DNA of 5,551 nt from Nanosynbacter sp. (GCA_015257635.1 JABZJU010000035.1:1-5551); one strand, 5' to 3'; shown: positions 1 through 5,551, counted from the first letter of the stretch. Notes: generated from the sequence alone by a model not told the origin. Translations and numbers: made by a program.

Positions 1-1262
1 GAGTTAAACCTCAGACCGTTGAAGCTATTCGATTTGCTAGGTCAGCTAACGCTAAAATTGTGGTGGCAATTAATAAGATTGATAAAGAGGCGGCTAATCC
101 GCAACTGGTAAAGACTCAATTGGCATCTGAGCATGGTTTGAACCCTGAAGAATGGGGTGGCGATACTGTGATGGTTGAGGTTAGCGCAAAAACCGGTCAG
201 AACTTAGATAAGCTTTTGGATATGGTTTTATTGGTGGCAGATATGGAAGATCTGCGCGCAGATGAAGATGTTCCGGCTGAAGGTCTAGTGATCGAGGCCC
301 ATATGGAAACTGGTCGCGGTGCCGTGGTTGGTTTATTGGTGGAAAATGGTCATTTGAGGCCAGGTCATTATCTGGTTGCTGGGACGGCTTATGGACGAGT
401 CCGAACGCTTCAAGATTTCCGTGGAAAAACCGTTAAGGATGCTGGTCCAAGTATGCCAGTGAATATGACTGGATTTAAGGAGTTGCCGCAATTTGGCGAT
501 GGATTCAGCATTGCGAAGAGTGAAAAAGAGGCTCGCAATTTGGCACAAAGGGCTAAAATTGAACAGGAGAAAATGGCAGCCACAACTAATGTTACTGGTG
601 CGGATATCCTTAAGATGATGAATCGAAAACACGATGCAGAAGATTTTAATGTGATCATTAAGGCTGATGTTCAAGGTTCAGTAACGTCTGTGGTTGACAG
701 CTTGAAGCTGATTGATACGAATGGTGAAGTTGAGCTTCATGTCGTCGGGACTGGTGTTGGCAATATTTCCGAGAACGATATTCATTTGGCGGTCGGTGAA
801 AATACAGTGATTTATGGCTTTAATGTCGATTTGCCACCAGCGGTTAAGCGATTAGCGGCGCGTGAACATGTGGAAGTGCGAATTTTTAAGGTAATTTATG
901 AATTGTTGGATGACGCTAAGGCTTCAATGGAGGCGTTATTGGCTCCAGAAGTTGTTGAAACTGAAATTGGCGAGCTGGAAGTTAAGGGTGTGTTTAGGAC
1001 CGTGCGTGAAGAAGTGATTGCTGGCGGTGAAGTGAAGCGCGGTAAGGTTGCTAAGGATCTTTTGGCTCGAGTAAAGCGTGGCGAAGAACAAATTGCCGAG
1101 GTTGAAGTTTCTTCTGTGCAGCGTCAGCAACAAGAGGCGAAAGAGGTCTTTGAGGGTGAAATGTGTGGATTAAGTCTTAAAACGAACAAAAAGATTACTC
1201 TGGAGATTGGCGATAGGCTGGAGTTCTTTACTAGGGAATTAGTGAAGAAGACACTGGGGTAG
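1..1262 (+). CDS. infB: Translation initiation factor IF-2, 5'-truncated by the window edge
   Basis: IF-2 is the GTPase that delivers formyl-Met-tRNA to the 30S subunit and promotes subunit joining in the cytoplasm. The reading frame is open from the first full codon (base 3), and 419 residues are visible. Seen in order: the end of the G domain, with VKPQT and AIRFARSA, the G4 motif NKID (72-83) and the G5 motif SAKTG (183-197). Domain II follows (GLVIEAHMETGRGAVVG, then DFRGKTVKDAGPS). Domain III has KADVQGSV and GFNVDLPPA. The C-terminal beta-barrel domain has LEVKGVFRTV, IAGGEVKRG and EIGDRLEFF. The roughly 396 residues from NKID to the stop match the usual spacing in this family. The P-loop, G2, G3 and the variable N-terminal region lie upstream of the window. 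Small departures from the usual form are PGHYLVAG where many IF-2s have GD, and MCG where most have ECG. No ribosome-associated gene such as rbfA follows. The GTG at base 60 is an internal valine codon, not a start. Confidence 0.97.
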   Translation, partial: VKPQTVEAIRFARSANAKIVVAINKIDKEAANPQLVKTQLASEHGLNPEEWGGDTVMVEVSAKTGQNLDKLLDMVLLVADMEDLRADEDVPAEGLVIEAHMETGRGAVVGLLVENGHLRPGHYLVAGTAYGRVRTLQDFRGKTVKDAGPSMPVNMTGFKELPQFGDGFSIAKSEKEARNLAQRAKIEQEKMAATTNVTGADILKMMNRKHDAEDFNVIIKADVQGSVTSVVDSLKLIDTNGEVELHVVGTGVGNISENDIHLAVGENTVIYGFNVDLPPAVKRLAAREHVEVRIFKVIYELLDDAKASMEALLAPEVVETEIGELEVKGVFRTVREEVIAGGEVKRGKVAKDLLARVKRGEEQIAEVEVSSVQRQQQEAKEVFEGEMCGLSLKTNKKITLEIGDRLEFFTRELVKKTLG

Positions 1263-1275
1263 ACTGTTCTAAGTA

Positions 1276-1304
1276 TTGACTTTTTTGTGTATTTATGATA
1301 GTAT
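1276..1304 (+). promoter_or_regulatory. Sigma-70-type promoter for the 511-residue membrane protein gene
   Basis: TTGACT at 1276-1281 is one base off the -35 consensus. It is followed by a 17-base spacer and TAGTAT at 1299-1304 as the -10 box. The spacer carries a T-run just after the -35. Transcription would begin near 1311, giving a leader of about 55 bases before the ATG at 1367. The promoter starts 13 bases after the infB stop, so the downstream genes can be expressed independently of infB. A second match, TATGAT at 1294-1299, is too close to the -35 to be the partner. This is a sequence-only call. Confidence 0.7.
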
Positions 1305-1348
1305 CTTAGATATACATAAGTTTATTGCCATTCTGCGTGCAGAGGGCG

Positions 1349-1354
1349 AAAGGA
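1349..1354 (+). promoter_or_regulatory. Ribosome binding site that decides the start at 1367
   Basis: AAAGGA lies 12 bases upstream of the ATG at 1367, a slightly long spacing. The frame is also open from a TTG at 1325, but no Shine-Dalgarno sequence precedes that codon, and it lies only about 14 bases from the predicted transcription start. The ATG is therefore preferred. Confidence 0.5.
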
Positions 1355-1366
1355 AACCACCACAAA

Positions 1367-2902
1367 ATGATCAAAACACCCGAAGGTTCGTCCAGCGCAG
1401 ACGTCAAAAACAATTCCGAGAAGTTGTCGTCTGTGCTTAGAGAAATGGGTCGGGCTGCAATGAAAGCAGCAAAAAAGACTTGGAGGACAATGATTGGCAG
1501 GGATTCTGATGAGTATGCTGCTAATGATAGCTTGGCGCCAGAAGTTTCTAAGCCGCCCAAACCCACACCTATTGATATACTTATAAATGAGCAGAAGGAT
1601 AAGGCGGGGGATGAAGCCGCCAAGCATTCTACTAATCCAGAAGGCTTAACACCATACGAACAGGCTATGCGAGATAAGTATCTTGGCAATGAATATGACG
1701 AAGCTGAATATGGCGACGACGAACCAAAGAAGGATGAATCTTACACTAAAGCCAATACCGAAAAAACCGAGATGAGCGTAGATGAACACGAGGCAGCTGC
1801 TCTCCTTAAGGTTGCTAGGGAAAGGTTCGCTAAGGCTAGTATTGCCGTTGAAACTCACTTCTTCAAGAACTACTTTGGTGGAAAGAAGCGCCAAGATGAA
1901 TTAGAGGCCGCTACCGAACAATTGAAGCAGAGCGAATTGGAATACATGCGTATTAAGTTTGCTGATGAAATCGAAGCAGCAAAACAAGACGCAGATAAGC
2001 AGGCTGGGTTGGCGGCGGAAATAGCTCAGGCGGTATTTGCAAATGCACAAGAAACTTCAAAGAGGACATCTGAGAAGTATGATGAGATGCTTGATGGGCG
2101 TAATAAGTTCAAAAAATATGCCGCTAAGGTTGGTGAATGGTTTACTAAGGGCGGTAAAGTCTCTCAGTGGCTTAAACTTGGTGGTGCTGGCTTTGCGGTA
2201 GGTACTACTACGGCGGCCTTCGCTGGATGGCCTATTACCACAGCTACTCTTGTTGCCACAAAACTTGCAGTTGCTGGCGCGTTAAAGCAGAATATCCTTG
2301 AAGAGCGTCGTGGCGAAGATCGCATAGCCAAGAATCACCCTGATTACCTGGATTCTTCATTTGCTAAAGATATGGCTGGCAAGGAGGCTGATTATGTAAT
2401 GAATCGTACTGTTGATATGTCAGTTGATGAATTAAAGGACGTGAGCGTGAAGCGTCAAGAGGATCTATATCGGCGAATAGGGTCAGGTTTGGTTAAGTAT
2501 ACTATCGGTTTTGGTCTGGGTGGTCTTGCTGGAAATTGGCTGAGCTCTACCTATGCTACTGGAAATAGTGTACCGCAATCTGGTAGCGAGGCTATTGATG
2601 CTAATTCGACTGGGGATAGTGTACCACAATCTGGTAGTGGAGCTGTTGATACAGGTACGTCAACTCCAGAGGCGCCAAATGTACCAGAAATAAATTTTGA
2701 TTCTTATGACCATCCTTGGGACTGGGCTGCTGAGAAGTTTGGCGACGCAAACGCAATGGATCAACTTCACAACCTGGCTGACAAGGCAATGGCTGACGGT
2801 CATACCGTACAGTGGTTTGATGGCCCTGGCGGAACATGGATGGAAGTTGACGGATCTAGCGCTACTGCGGACGTATTGAAGGTATTGAATAAATACGTTT
2901 AA
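1367..2902 (+). CDS. Uncharacterised membrane protein with Gly-rich hydrophobic segments and tandem repeat
   Basis: I do not recognise a named family. The product from the ATG at 1367 is 511 residues. The N-terminus has no signal peptide. Residues 1-135 are hydrophilic and low in complexity (Pro, Asp, Glu, Lys). Residues 137-240 are rich in Ala, Glu, Lys and Gln and look like a long helix or coiled coil. Residues 268-306 form a long Gly/Ala/Thr-rich hydrophobic stretch, possibly a membrane hairpin. Residues 307-373 are charged and helical. Residues 376-394 form a second hydrophobic segment with G381, G385 and G389 in a GxxxGxxxG zipper. Residues 398-431 are two 17-residue copies beginning TG(N/D)SVPQSGS, followed by a Pro/Ser/Thr linker. 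Residues 448-511 form a compact domain starting HPWDWAAEKFGD with several Trp. This layout suggests a membrane anchor with a C-terminal domain on one face and a large charged domain on the other; orientation is not determined. It has its own promoter, and the next gene follows after 35 bases, so the two are probably co-transcribed. Confidence 0.85.
   Translation: MIKTPEGSSSADVKNNSEKLSSVLREMGRAAMKAAKKTWRTMIGRDSDEYAANDSLAPEVSKPPKPTPIDILINEQKDKAGDEAAKHSTNPEGLTPYEQAMRDKYLGNEYDEAEYGDDEPKKDESYTKANTEKTEMSVDEHEAAALLKVARERFAKASIAVETHFFKNYFGGKKRQDELEAATEQLKQSELEYMRIKFADEIEAAKQDADKQAGLAAEIAQAVFANAQETSKRTSEKYDEMLDGRNKFKKYAAKVGEWFTKGGKVSQWLKLGGAGFAVGTTTAAFAGWPITTATLVATKLAVAGALKQNILEERRGEDRIAKNHPDYLDSSFAKDMAGKEADYVMNRTVDMSVDELKDVSVKRQEDLYRRIGSGLVKYTIGFGLGGLAGNWLSSTYATGNSVPQSGSEAIDANSTGDSVPQSGSGAVDTGTSTPEAPNVPEINFDSYDHPWDWAAEKFGDANAMDQLHNLADKAMADGHTVQWFDGPGGTWMEVDGSSATADVLKVLNKYV
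2558..2659 (+). repeat. Two-copy tandem repeat, 51-base period, inside the membrane protein gene
   Basis: Copy 1 is 2558-2608 and copy 2 is 2609-2659. Each encodes 17 residues beginning TGNSVPQSGS or TGDSVPQSGS. The first 30 bases of the two copies are nearly identical and the last third has diverged. The in-frame period and the Gly/Ser/Pro content fit a flexible linker between the second hydrophobic segment and the C-terminal domain. It looks like a recent local duplication, and its copy number could vary between strains. Confidence 0.85.
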
Positions 2903-2937
2903 TAGATAAAATATAAAAATAAACAAGGAGATAAAAA

Positions 2938-3252
2938 ATGTTTGAAATTACTGACGAATTCTTAAAGCAAGCTGGTTTTGGGTCATTGCCGACGGATAAA
3001 AAAGAGCAGATGAGGGAAGACGTCGCTAACAGTGTACGGGATAAGATTACAAGGAAGGTCTTACTGACTGTTGGTGAAGAGAGGCTGGATGAGTTCATGG
3101 TATTGCTGGACGGAGATGATGTTCCTGCGGTGCTTAATTGGTGCGTAAATAATGACATTGATTTAACAGAAATTGTTCAGTCGTCGATGAATGAGACGAT
3201 GGCTGAATTGCAAAAATTATACAGTGATGCGCTTAATATGGTGCGTGGATAG
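2938..3252 (+). CDS. Small helical protein, DUF5663-like, short paralogue
   Basis: The product is 104 residues, acidic and predicted all-helical, with no signal peptide or membrane segment, so it is probably cytoplasmic. It starts at an ATG preceded by AAGGAG (2925-2930) at a 7-base spacing, a strong ribosome binding site. The N-terminus MFEITDEFLKQAGF, followed a few residues later by LP, matches the next gene's product (MFQLNEEFLKELGL, then LP), so the two are paralogues. Later comes LDEF, then a Trp-centred block (LNWCVNNDIDLTEIV), then a helical tail (MAELQKLY). I associate this arrangement with DUF5663, a family of unknown function; the assignment is from memory and needs a profile search. 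No catalytic motif is visible. It lies 35 bases after the membrane protein gene, with no promoter or terminator seen between, which suggests one transcript and possibly a shared role. Confidence 0.85.
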   Translation: MFEITDEFLKQAGFGSLPTDKKEQMREDVANSVRDKITRKVLLTVGEERLDEFMVLLDGDDVPAVLNWCVNNDIDLTEIVQSSMNETMAELQKLYSDALNMVRG

Positions 3253-3269
3253 TAATATCAAATAGTTAC

Positions 3270-3278
3270 TGGTATAAT
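3270..3278 (+). promoter_or_regulatory. Extended -10 promoter upstream of the 142-residue protein gene
   Basis: TGGTATAAT combines a perfect TATAAT (3273-3278) with the TGn extension. No good -35 lies 16-18 bases upstream (TAGTAA at 3250-3255), which is typical where an extended -10 substitutes for it. Transcription would start near 3285, about 30 bases before the ATG at 3315, leaving room for the ribosome binding site. The same 11 bases, CTGGTATAATT, recur on the minus strand in front of def. Confidence 0.6.
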
Positions 3279-3314
3279 TTAACTTAATCATATAGACGAA
3301 AGAAAAGGAGGACT

Positions 3315-3743
3315 ATGTTCCAACTGAATGAAGAATTTCTTAAAGAATTAGGGCTGGATCAGTTGCCAGAGGAGCAGCGAAAGCCATTTTTGCAGCATAT
3401 TTATGGCGAACTGGAATTACGAGTTGGCGAGCGCCTAAGCCAGGGTATGAGTGATGCGCAACTAGAGGAGTTTGCGGGAATTATCGATAAAACTCCTGGT
3501 GCTGTGGATGATTTTCTGATGAAACACGCGCCTAATTATCAACAGGAGCCAATGCTTCAGAGAATGTCGCAAGCTTCAGGTTTGCCTATTGATGATCCGC
3601 GCTTGAAGGACGAATTTGCGGCTACTAAGTGGTTAGAGGTTAACCGCCCAGATTATCGTGATGTCGTAGCTGCGGTTATGGCTGAATTGAAAAAGGAAAT
3701 TATAGCGAATAAAGATGCTATTTTAGGCTCAGCCCAAGCATAA
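3315..3743 (+). CDS. Small helical protein, DUF5663-like, long paralogue with a duplicated block
   Basis: The product is 142 residues, soluble, helical and of unknown function. The start is supported by AGGAGG (3306-3311) only 3 bases before the ATG, a short spacing, and by the MF(E/Q)-x-x-(D/E)EFLK-x-x-G N-terminus shared with the preceding gene's product. Visible blocks are the N-terminal EFLKELGLDQLPEEQ (residues 7-21), HIYGELELRVGERL, LEEF, and then two related Trp/Phe-Pro-Tyr blocks: DFLMKHAPNYQQ and, about 40 residues later, KWLEVNRPDYRDVV. The tail is MAELKKEII. The shorter paralogue has only one such block, so this protein seems to carry an extra copy plus a linker. I recall DUF5663 proteins from Saccharibacteria with this N-terminus, but I have not checked this against a database. 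It has its own promoter and ends 15 bases before a terminator hairpin. Confidence 0.87.
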   Translation: MFQLNEEFLKELGLDQLPEEQRKPFLQHIYGELELRVGERLSQGMSDAQLEEFAGIIDKTPGAVDDFLMKHAPNYQQEPMLQRMSQASGLPIDDPRLKDEFAATKWLEVNRPDYRDVVAAVMAELKKEIIANKDAILGSAQA

Positions 3744-3758
3744 TTTTATACGGATGAT

Positions 3759-3788
3759 AAAATAACCCCTTATGCGGGGTTATTTTTT
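3759..3788. terminator. Bidirectional intrinsic terminator between convergent genes
   Basis: The perfect inverted repeat AATAACCCC (3761-3769) and GGGGTTATT (3776-3784) encloses a 6-base loop. It can be extended by two A-T pairs on each side (3759-3760 with 3785-3786). On the plus strand the stem runs into six T (3783-3788). On the minus strand it runs into TTATTTTATC, a weaker but usable U-rich tail. It would end the transcript of the 142-residue protein gene on one side and the def-fmt transcript on the other. The fmt stop codon lies in the 3776-3784 arm. Confidence 0.9.
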
Positions 3789-4670
3789 ATTGTAGCCTCT
3801 TAGGTAATCTTCAGTGGTCATTGTTTTTCCACTAGGCGCGATGAGCTCGTCAATAATTAAATAGTTGCCATCGGCGAATTTTTTATCAAGATGAGAACTC
3901 GGAGTTTTGTCGCAATGAGATTTCGTGATGATGATATCTCGATCGTCAATTGTCATTCGGCTACGCGGAAATCCGAGGTGTGCGCGGACGTGAGCTTCAG
4001 CCTCGGCGGCGGTCATACGCTCCGTATCGAGCCATGAATTGTCCTTGCTTAATAATTGGCAATATGAAGCCTGAGAATTGTCCTGTGGTGTTGGTTGAAG
4101 ATTTCCATTGATGATGTTTGGCAGGTTTTTTATTAGCAGAGAAGTGCCGTCGTGGAATAGTTTGTCGTATAATTCGAACTTTGTTTCTTTTCCAGTGAGG
4201 GTTTGCCGAGTTTGGGTGTATATGGGGCCGGCATCCATTTTACTATCAAGTTGCATTATTGATACGCCAGTTTCGGTATCTCTGTTGACTATGGCTGATT
4301 CGATAGGCGAGGGTCCTCGATATTTTGGTAGTAGAGAAGGGTGAACATTGATAATTCCTGGTGTAAATAAGTCGATAATTGACTGGGGAATGATTTTTCC
4401 GTATGCAACCAAAACGCCTGTTACTGGCTGAAGTTGTTTTATGTAGTCGGTAATTTCACTGACTTTGCTTGGCTGTAAAACTGGAATATTGTGAGATTTA
4501 GCGAATGTTTTTACTGGAGGTTCAGTAAGTTTGTGTCCGCGACCGCGCTTGGTGTCAGGTTTGGTAATAACGCAAACAATGTTAAATCTCTCTTCAACGA
4601 GAGCTTCTAGGGTGATTAGGCTGTAATTTTCAGTCCCAAAGAATACTATTTTCGGCGATATCTTTGTCAT
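3780..4670 (-). CDS. fmt: Methionyl-tRNA formyltransferase
   Basis: This enzyme transfers a formyl group from 10-formyl-tetrahydrofolate to methionyl-initiator tRNA, making the substrate that IF-2 brings to the ribosome. The product is 296 residues, slightly shorter than the 315 of the E. coli enzyme. The Rossmann-type formyltransferase domain starts KIVFFGTENYS. The flexible tRNA-contact loop is KPDTKRGRGHKL (37-48). The catalytic triad residues are N108, H110 and D146, in INVHPSLLPKYRG and MDAGPI. The C-terminal beta-barrel domain begins near 200 and includes NSWLD and a LRGYNKK end. The ATG at 4670 is the only ordinary start near KIVFFGT. It lies inside def, giving a 41-base overlap, and no clear Shine-Dalgarno sequence precedes it, so translation is probably coupled to def. 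The TAA stop (3780-3782) sits inside the terminator hairpin. The family call is secure; the exact start is slightly less so. Confidence 0.97.
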   Translation of the reverse strand: MTKISPKIVFFGTENYSLITLEALVEERFNIVCVITKPDTKRGRGHKLTEPPVKTFAKSHNIPVLQPSKVSEITDYIKQLQPVTGVLVAYGKIIPQSIIDLFTPGIINVHPSLLPKYRGPSPIESAIVNRDTETGVSIMQLDSKMDAGPIYTQTRQTLTGKETKFELYDKLFHDGTSLLIKNLPNIINGNLQPTPQDNSQASYCQLLSKDNSWLDTERMTAAEAEAHVRAHLGFPRSRMTIDDRDIIITKSHCDKTPSSHLDKKFADGNYLIIDELIAPSGKTMTTEDYLRGYNKK

Positions 4671-5205
4671 AATCTAACGGTTGCAACTCGCCTTTCTTAT
4701 CGAGCGTATAAAAAGCGTCTTTTTTATCCTTAATATGGTCTATAAAAACTAATCCGTTGCAGTGATCTATCTCATGCTGCAATACGCGCGCCAAAAATCC
4801 TTCGGCTTTAATTCGCACTTCTTCGCCGTCTAAATTCATGGCTTTTACACGAATTTTACTATAGCGAGGAACTTTTCCGTAAATGCTTTTAACGCTTAAG
4901 CACCCCTCAAAGTCTTCAACAATCTCGCCTTCATATTTCACGATTTCTGGATTGATAAGGGTGATGAATTCGCGAGTTGATTTTCTTTCAAAGTCGGCTC
5001 GAACAATCACAACACGTTCTAATTTGTCGACTTGCACGGCAGCCAGGGCGGCGCTAATTTCGTGAGGTCTGGAGTCCTCCCAATCGAGTGCGGCTGCGGT
5101 CATTTCGTCTGCCAGTTTTATAACATCATTAGTAACAACGTGGATTTTCGATGATTTTTGGCGAAGATGTGGATTTGGTAATGTGATAATATCGTCTTTT
5201 GTCAT
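4630..5205 (-). CDS. def: Peptide deformylase with a divergent motif 1
   Basis: Peptide deformylase is a metal-dependent hydrolase that removes the N-formyl group from nascent proteins at the ribosome, undoing what Fmt does. The product is 191 residues. Motif 2 is EGCLS (100-104), with the metal-ligand cysteine C102. Motif 3 is QHEIDHCNG, with metal ligands H144 and H148 and catalytic E145. Motif 1, normally GxGLAAxQ, reads SAALAAVQ (51-58): both glycines are replaced while the leucine, the two alanines and the active-site glutamine Q58 remain. The metal site is complete, so activity is likely. A C-terminal extension of about 30 residues follows motif 3 (DKKDAFYTLDKK onward), of ordinary length for the family. 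The ATG at 5205 lies only about 8 bases from a TATAAT, which suggests a leaderless mRNA and explains the lack of a Shine-Dalgarno sequence. The TGA stop falls within fmt. Confidence 0.95.
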   Translation of the reverse strand: MTKDDIITLPNPHLRQKSSKIHVVTNDVIKLADEMTAAALDWEDSRPHEISAALAAVQVDKLERVVIVRADFERKSTREFITLINPEIVKYEGEIVEDFEGCLSVKSIYGKVPRYSKIRVKAMNLDGEEVRIKAEGFLARVLQHEIDHCNGLVFIDHIKDKKDAFYTLDKKGELQPLDYDKDIAENSILWD

Positions 5206-5212
5206 TACTATA

Positions 5213-5221
5213 ATTATACCA
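5213..5221 (-). promoter_or_regulatory. Extended -10 promoter for def-fmt, likely giving a leaderless transcript
   Basis: Read on the minus strand this is TGGTATAAT, a TGn extension plus perfect TATAAT (5218 to 5213), in the 20-base gap between priA and def. Counting about 7 bases past the -10 puts the start of transcription at or next to the def ATG (5205). No canonical -35 lies 16-18 bases upstream; TTGACC at 5248-5243 is 24 bases away, too far. The extended -10 may suffice. def and fmt could also be read from a longer priA transcript. Confidence 0.6.
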
Positions 5222-5225
5222 GAAA

Positions 5226-5551
5226 TTACAGTAGACTTACAGGGTCAAGCTCGTACTGCCAGTGTGACGACGGCAGGAGGTTCAAGGCGTCAAGAAGCTC
5301 TTGTCGTCGGGGGCTTTTGACTATAATTTGCCATCGATATGTATCGCGGACGCGCTCATAAAAAGCGGGCGTTGGTCCAAAAACTTCAATGTTATCAAAA
5401 TTGGATTTTAATAGTTCGGACAATTTTTTAGCGTTCCTTATGGCGGCGGCTTCGGTTTTATAGACGCAAGTTAGTTTTAATAAGTAAGTAAAAGGTGGAA
5501 AGTTGGTTTTTTGTCGTTGAGATATGGTTCTTTGATAAAATTCTGTATAGT
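5226..5551 (-). CDS. priA: Primosomal protein N' (PriA helicase), C-terminal end only
   Basis: PriA is the replication-restart helicase that recognises stalled forks and reloads the replisome. Only the last 107 residues are in the window; the rest lies beyond base 5551. The frame stays open to the window edge, so the TTG at 5423 is not a start. Recognisable family features are FYQRTISQRQKTNFPPF (the conserved PPF at 5490-5498), then the GPTPAFYERVRDTYRWQ block (YRWQ at 5328-5339), and the terminal DPVSLL, matching the DxDP ending usual in PriA. The helicase core and zinc-binding cysteines are outside the window. It ends 20 bases before def in the same orientation, the common priA-def-fmt order. 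The identification rests on C-terminal motifs alone but these are characteristic. Confidence 0.9.
   Translation of the reverse strand, partial: YTEFYQRTISQRQKTNFPPFTYLLKLTCVYKTEAAAIRNAKKLSELLKSNFDNIEVFGPTPAFYERVRDTYRWQIIVKSPRRQELLDALNLLPSSHWQYELDPVSLL

Noticed and set aside
333..1133. Minus-strand open frames of 65-113 codons inside infB
   Set aside because: They lie antisense to a clear IF-2 coding sequence, overlap each other, and show no ribosome binding site or recognisable protein features.
1301..1315. Imperfect palindrome GTATCTTAGATATAC overlapping the -10 box, as a possible operator
   Set aside because: The perfect arms are only four bases (TATC/GATA) and A/T-rich; this is expected by chance near a -10 element.
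1325..1366. TTG start at 1325 extending the membrane protein by 14 residues
   Set aside because: No ribosome binding site precedes it and it is too close to the predicted transcription start; the ATG at 1367 has an upstream AAAGGA.
1306..1894. Minus-strand open frames of 82-127 codons under the start of the membrane protein gene
   Set aside because: The plus strand has a promoter, a ribosome binding site and a long coherent frame here; the minus-strand products are compositional shadows of it.
4108..4344. Plus-strand open frame of 78 codons inside fmt
   Set aside because: It is antisense to the catalytic region of fmt, whose motifs are unmistakable, and has no supporting start signal.
5213..5248. 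TTGACC at 5243-5248 (minus strand) as the -35 partner of the def TATAAT
   Set aside because: The spacing is 24 bases, far outside 16-18, and no alternative -10 sits at the right distance from it.
5226..5423. A separate 65-residue gene starting at the TTG at 5423
   Set aside because: The frame is open to the window edge and the upstream residues include the PriA NFPPF motif, so this is the C-terminus of a longer protein.

Overview
The window looks like chromosomal DNA from a reduced-genome bacterium of the Candidate Phyla Radiation, most likely a Candidatus Saccharibacteria (TM7) member. That placement is an inference. It rests on the divergent but intact translation genes, on two small paralogous proteins that resemble the DUF5663 type I associate with that phylum, and on a large lineage-specific-looking membrane protein with no recognisable family. 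The code appears standard: TAG, TAA and TGA all end plausible genes, and TGA closes the def gene. No RNA genes, insertion sequences or CRISPR arrays are visible.

Plus strand, 1-3743. The window opens inside infB (translation initiation factor IF-2), from just before the G4 motif of its GTPase domain to the stop. A near-consensus promoter follows. It drives a 511-residue protein with a charged, helical N-terminal half, two Gly/Ala-rich hydrophobic stretches, a 17-residue tandem repeat and a small aromatic C-terminal domain. A 104-residue protein follows 35 bases later with a strong ribosome binding site. Next comes a 142-residue paralogue with its own extended -10 promoter. A hairpin terminator ends this strand's genes.

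Minus strand, 5551-3780. The order of transcription is priA (3' end only), def (peptide deformylase), then fmt (methionyl-tRNA formyltransferase). def and fmt overlap by 41 bases and work at opposite ends of one pathway: Fmt formylates initiator Met-tRNA, which IF-2 recruits, and Def removes the formyl group from the new protein. An extended -10 promoter sits so close to the def start codon that its mRNA is probably leaderless. The two gene sets converge on a shared bidirectional terminator, and the fmt stop codon lies inside that hairpin.

No complete new defence or mobile system is visible. The least explained part is the three-gene module at 1276-3743, a membrane protein plus two small paralogous proteins, inserted between core translation genes.
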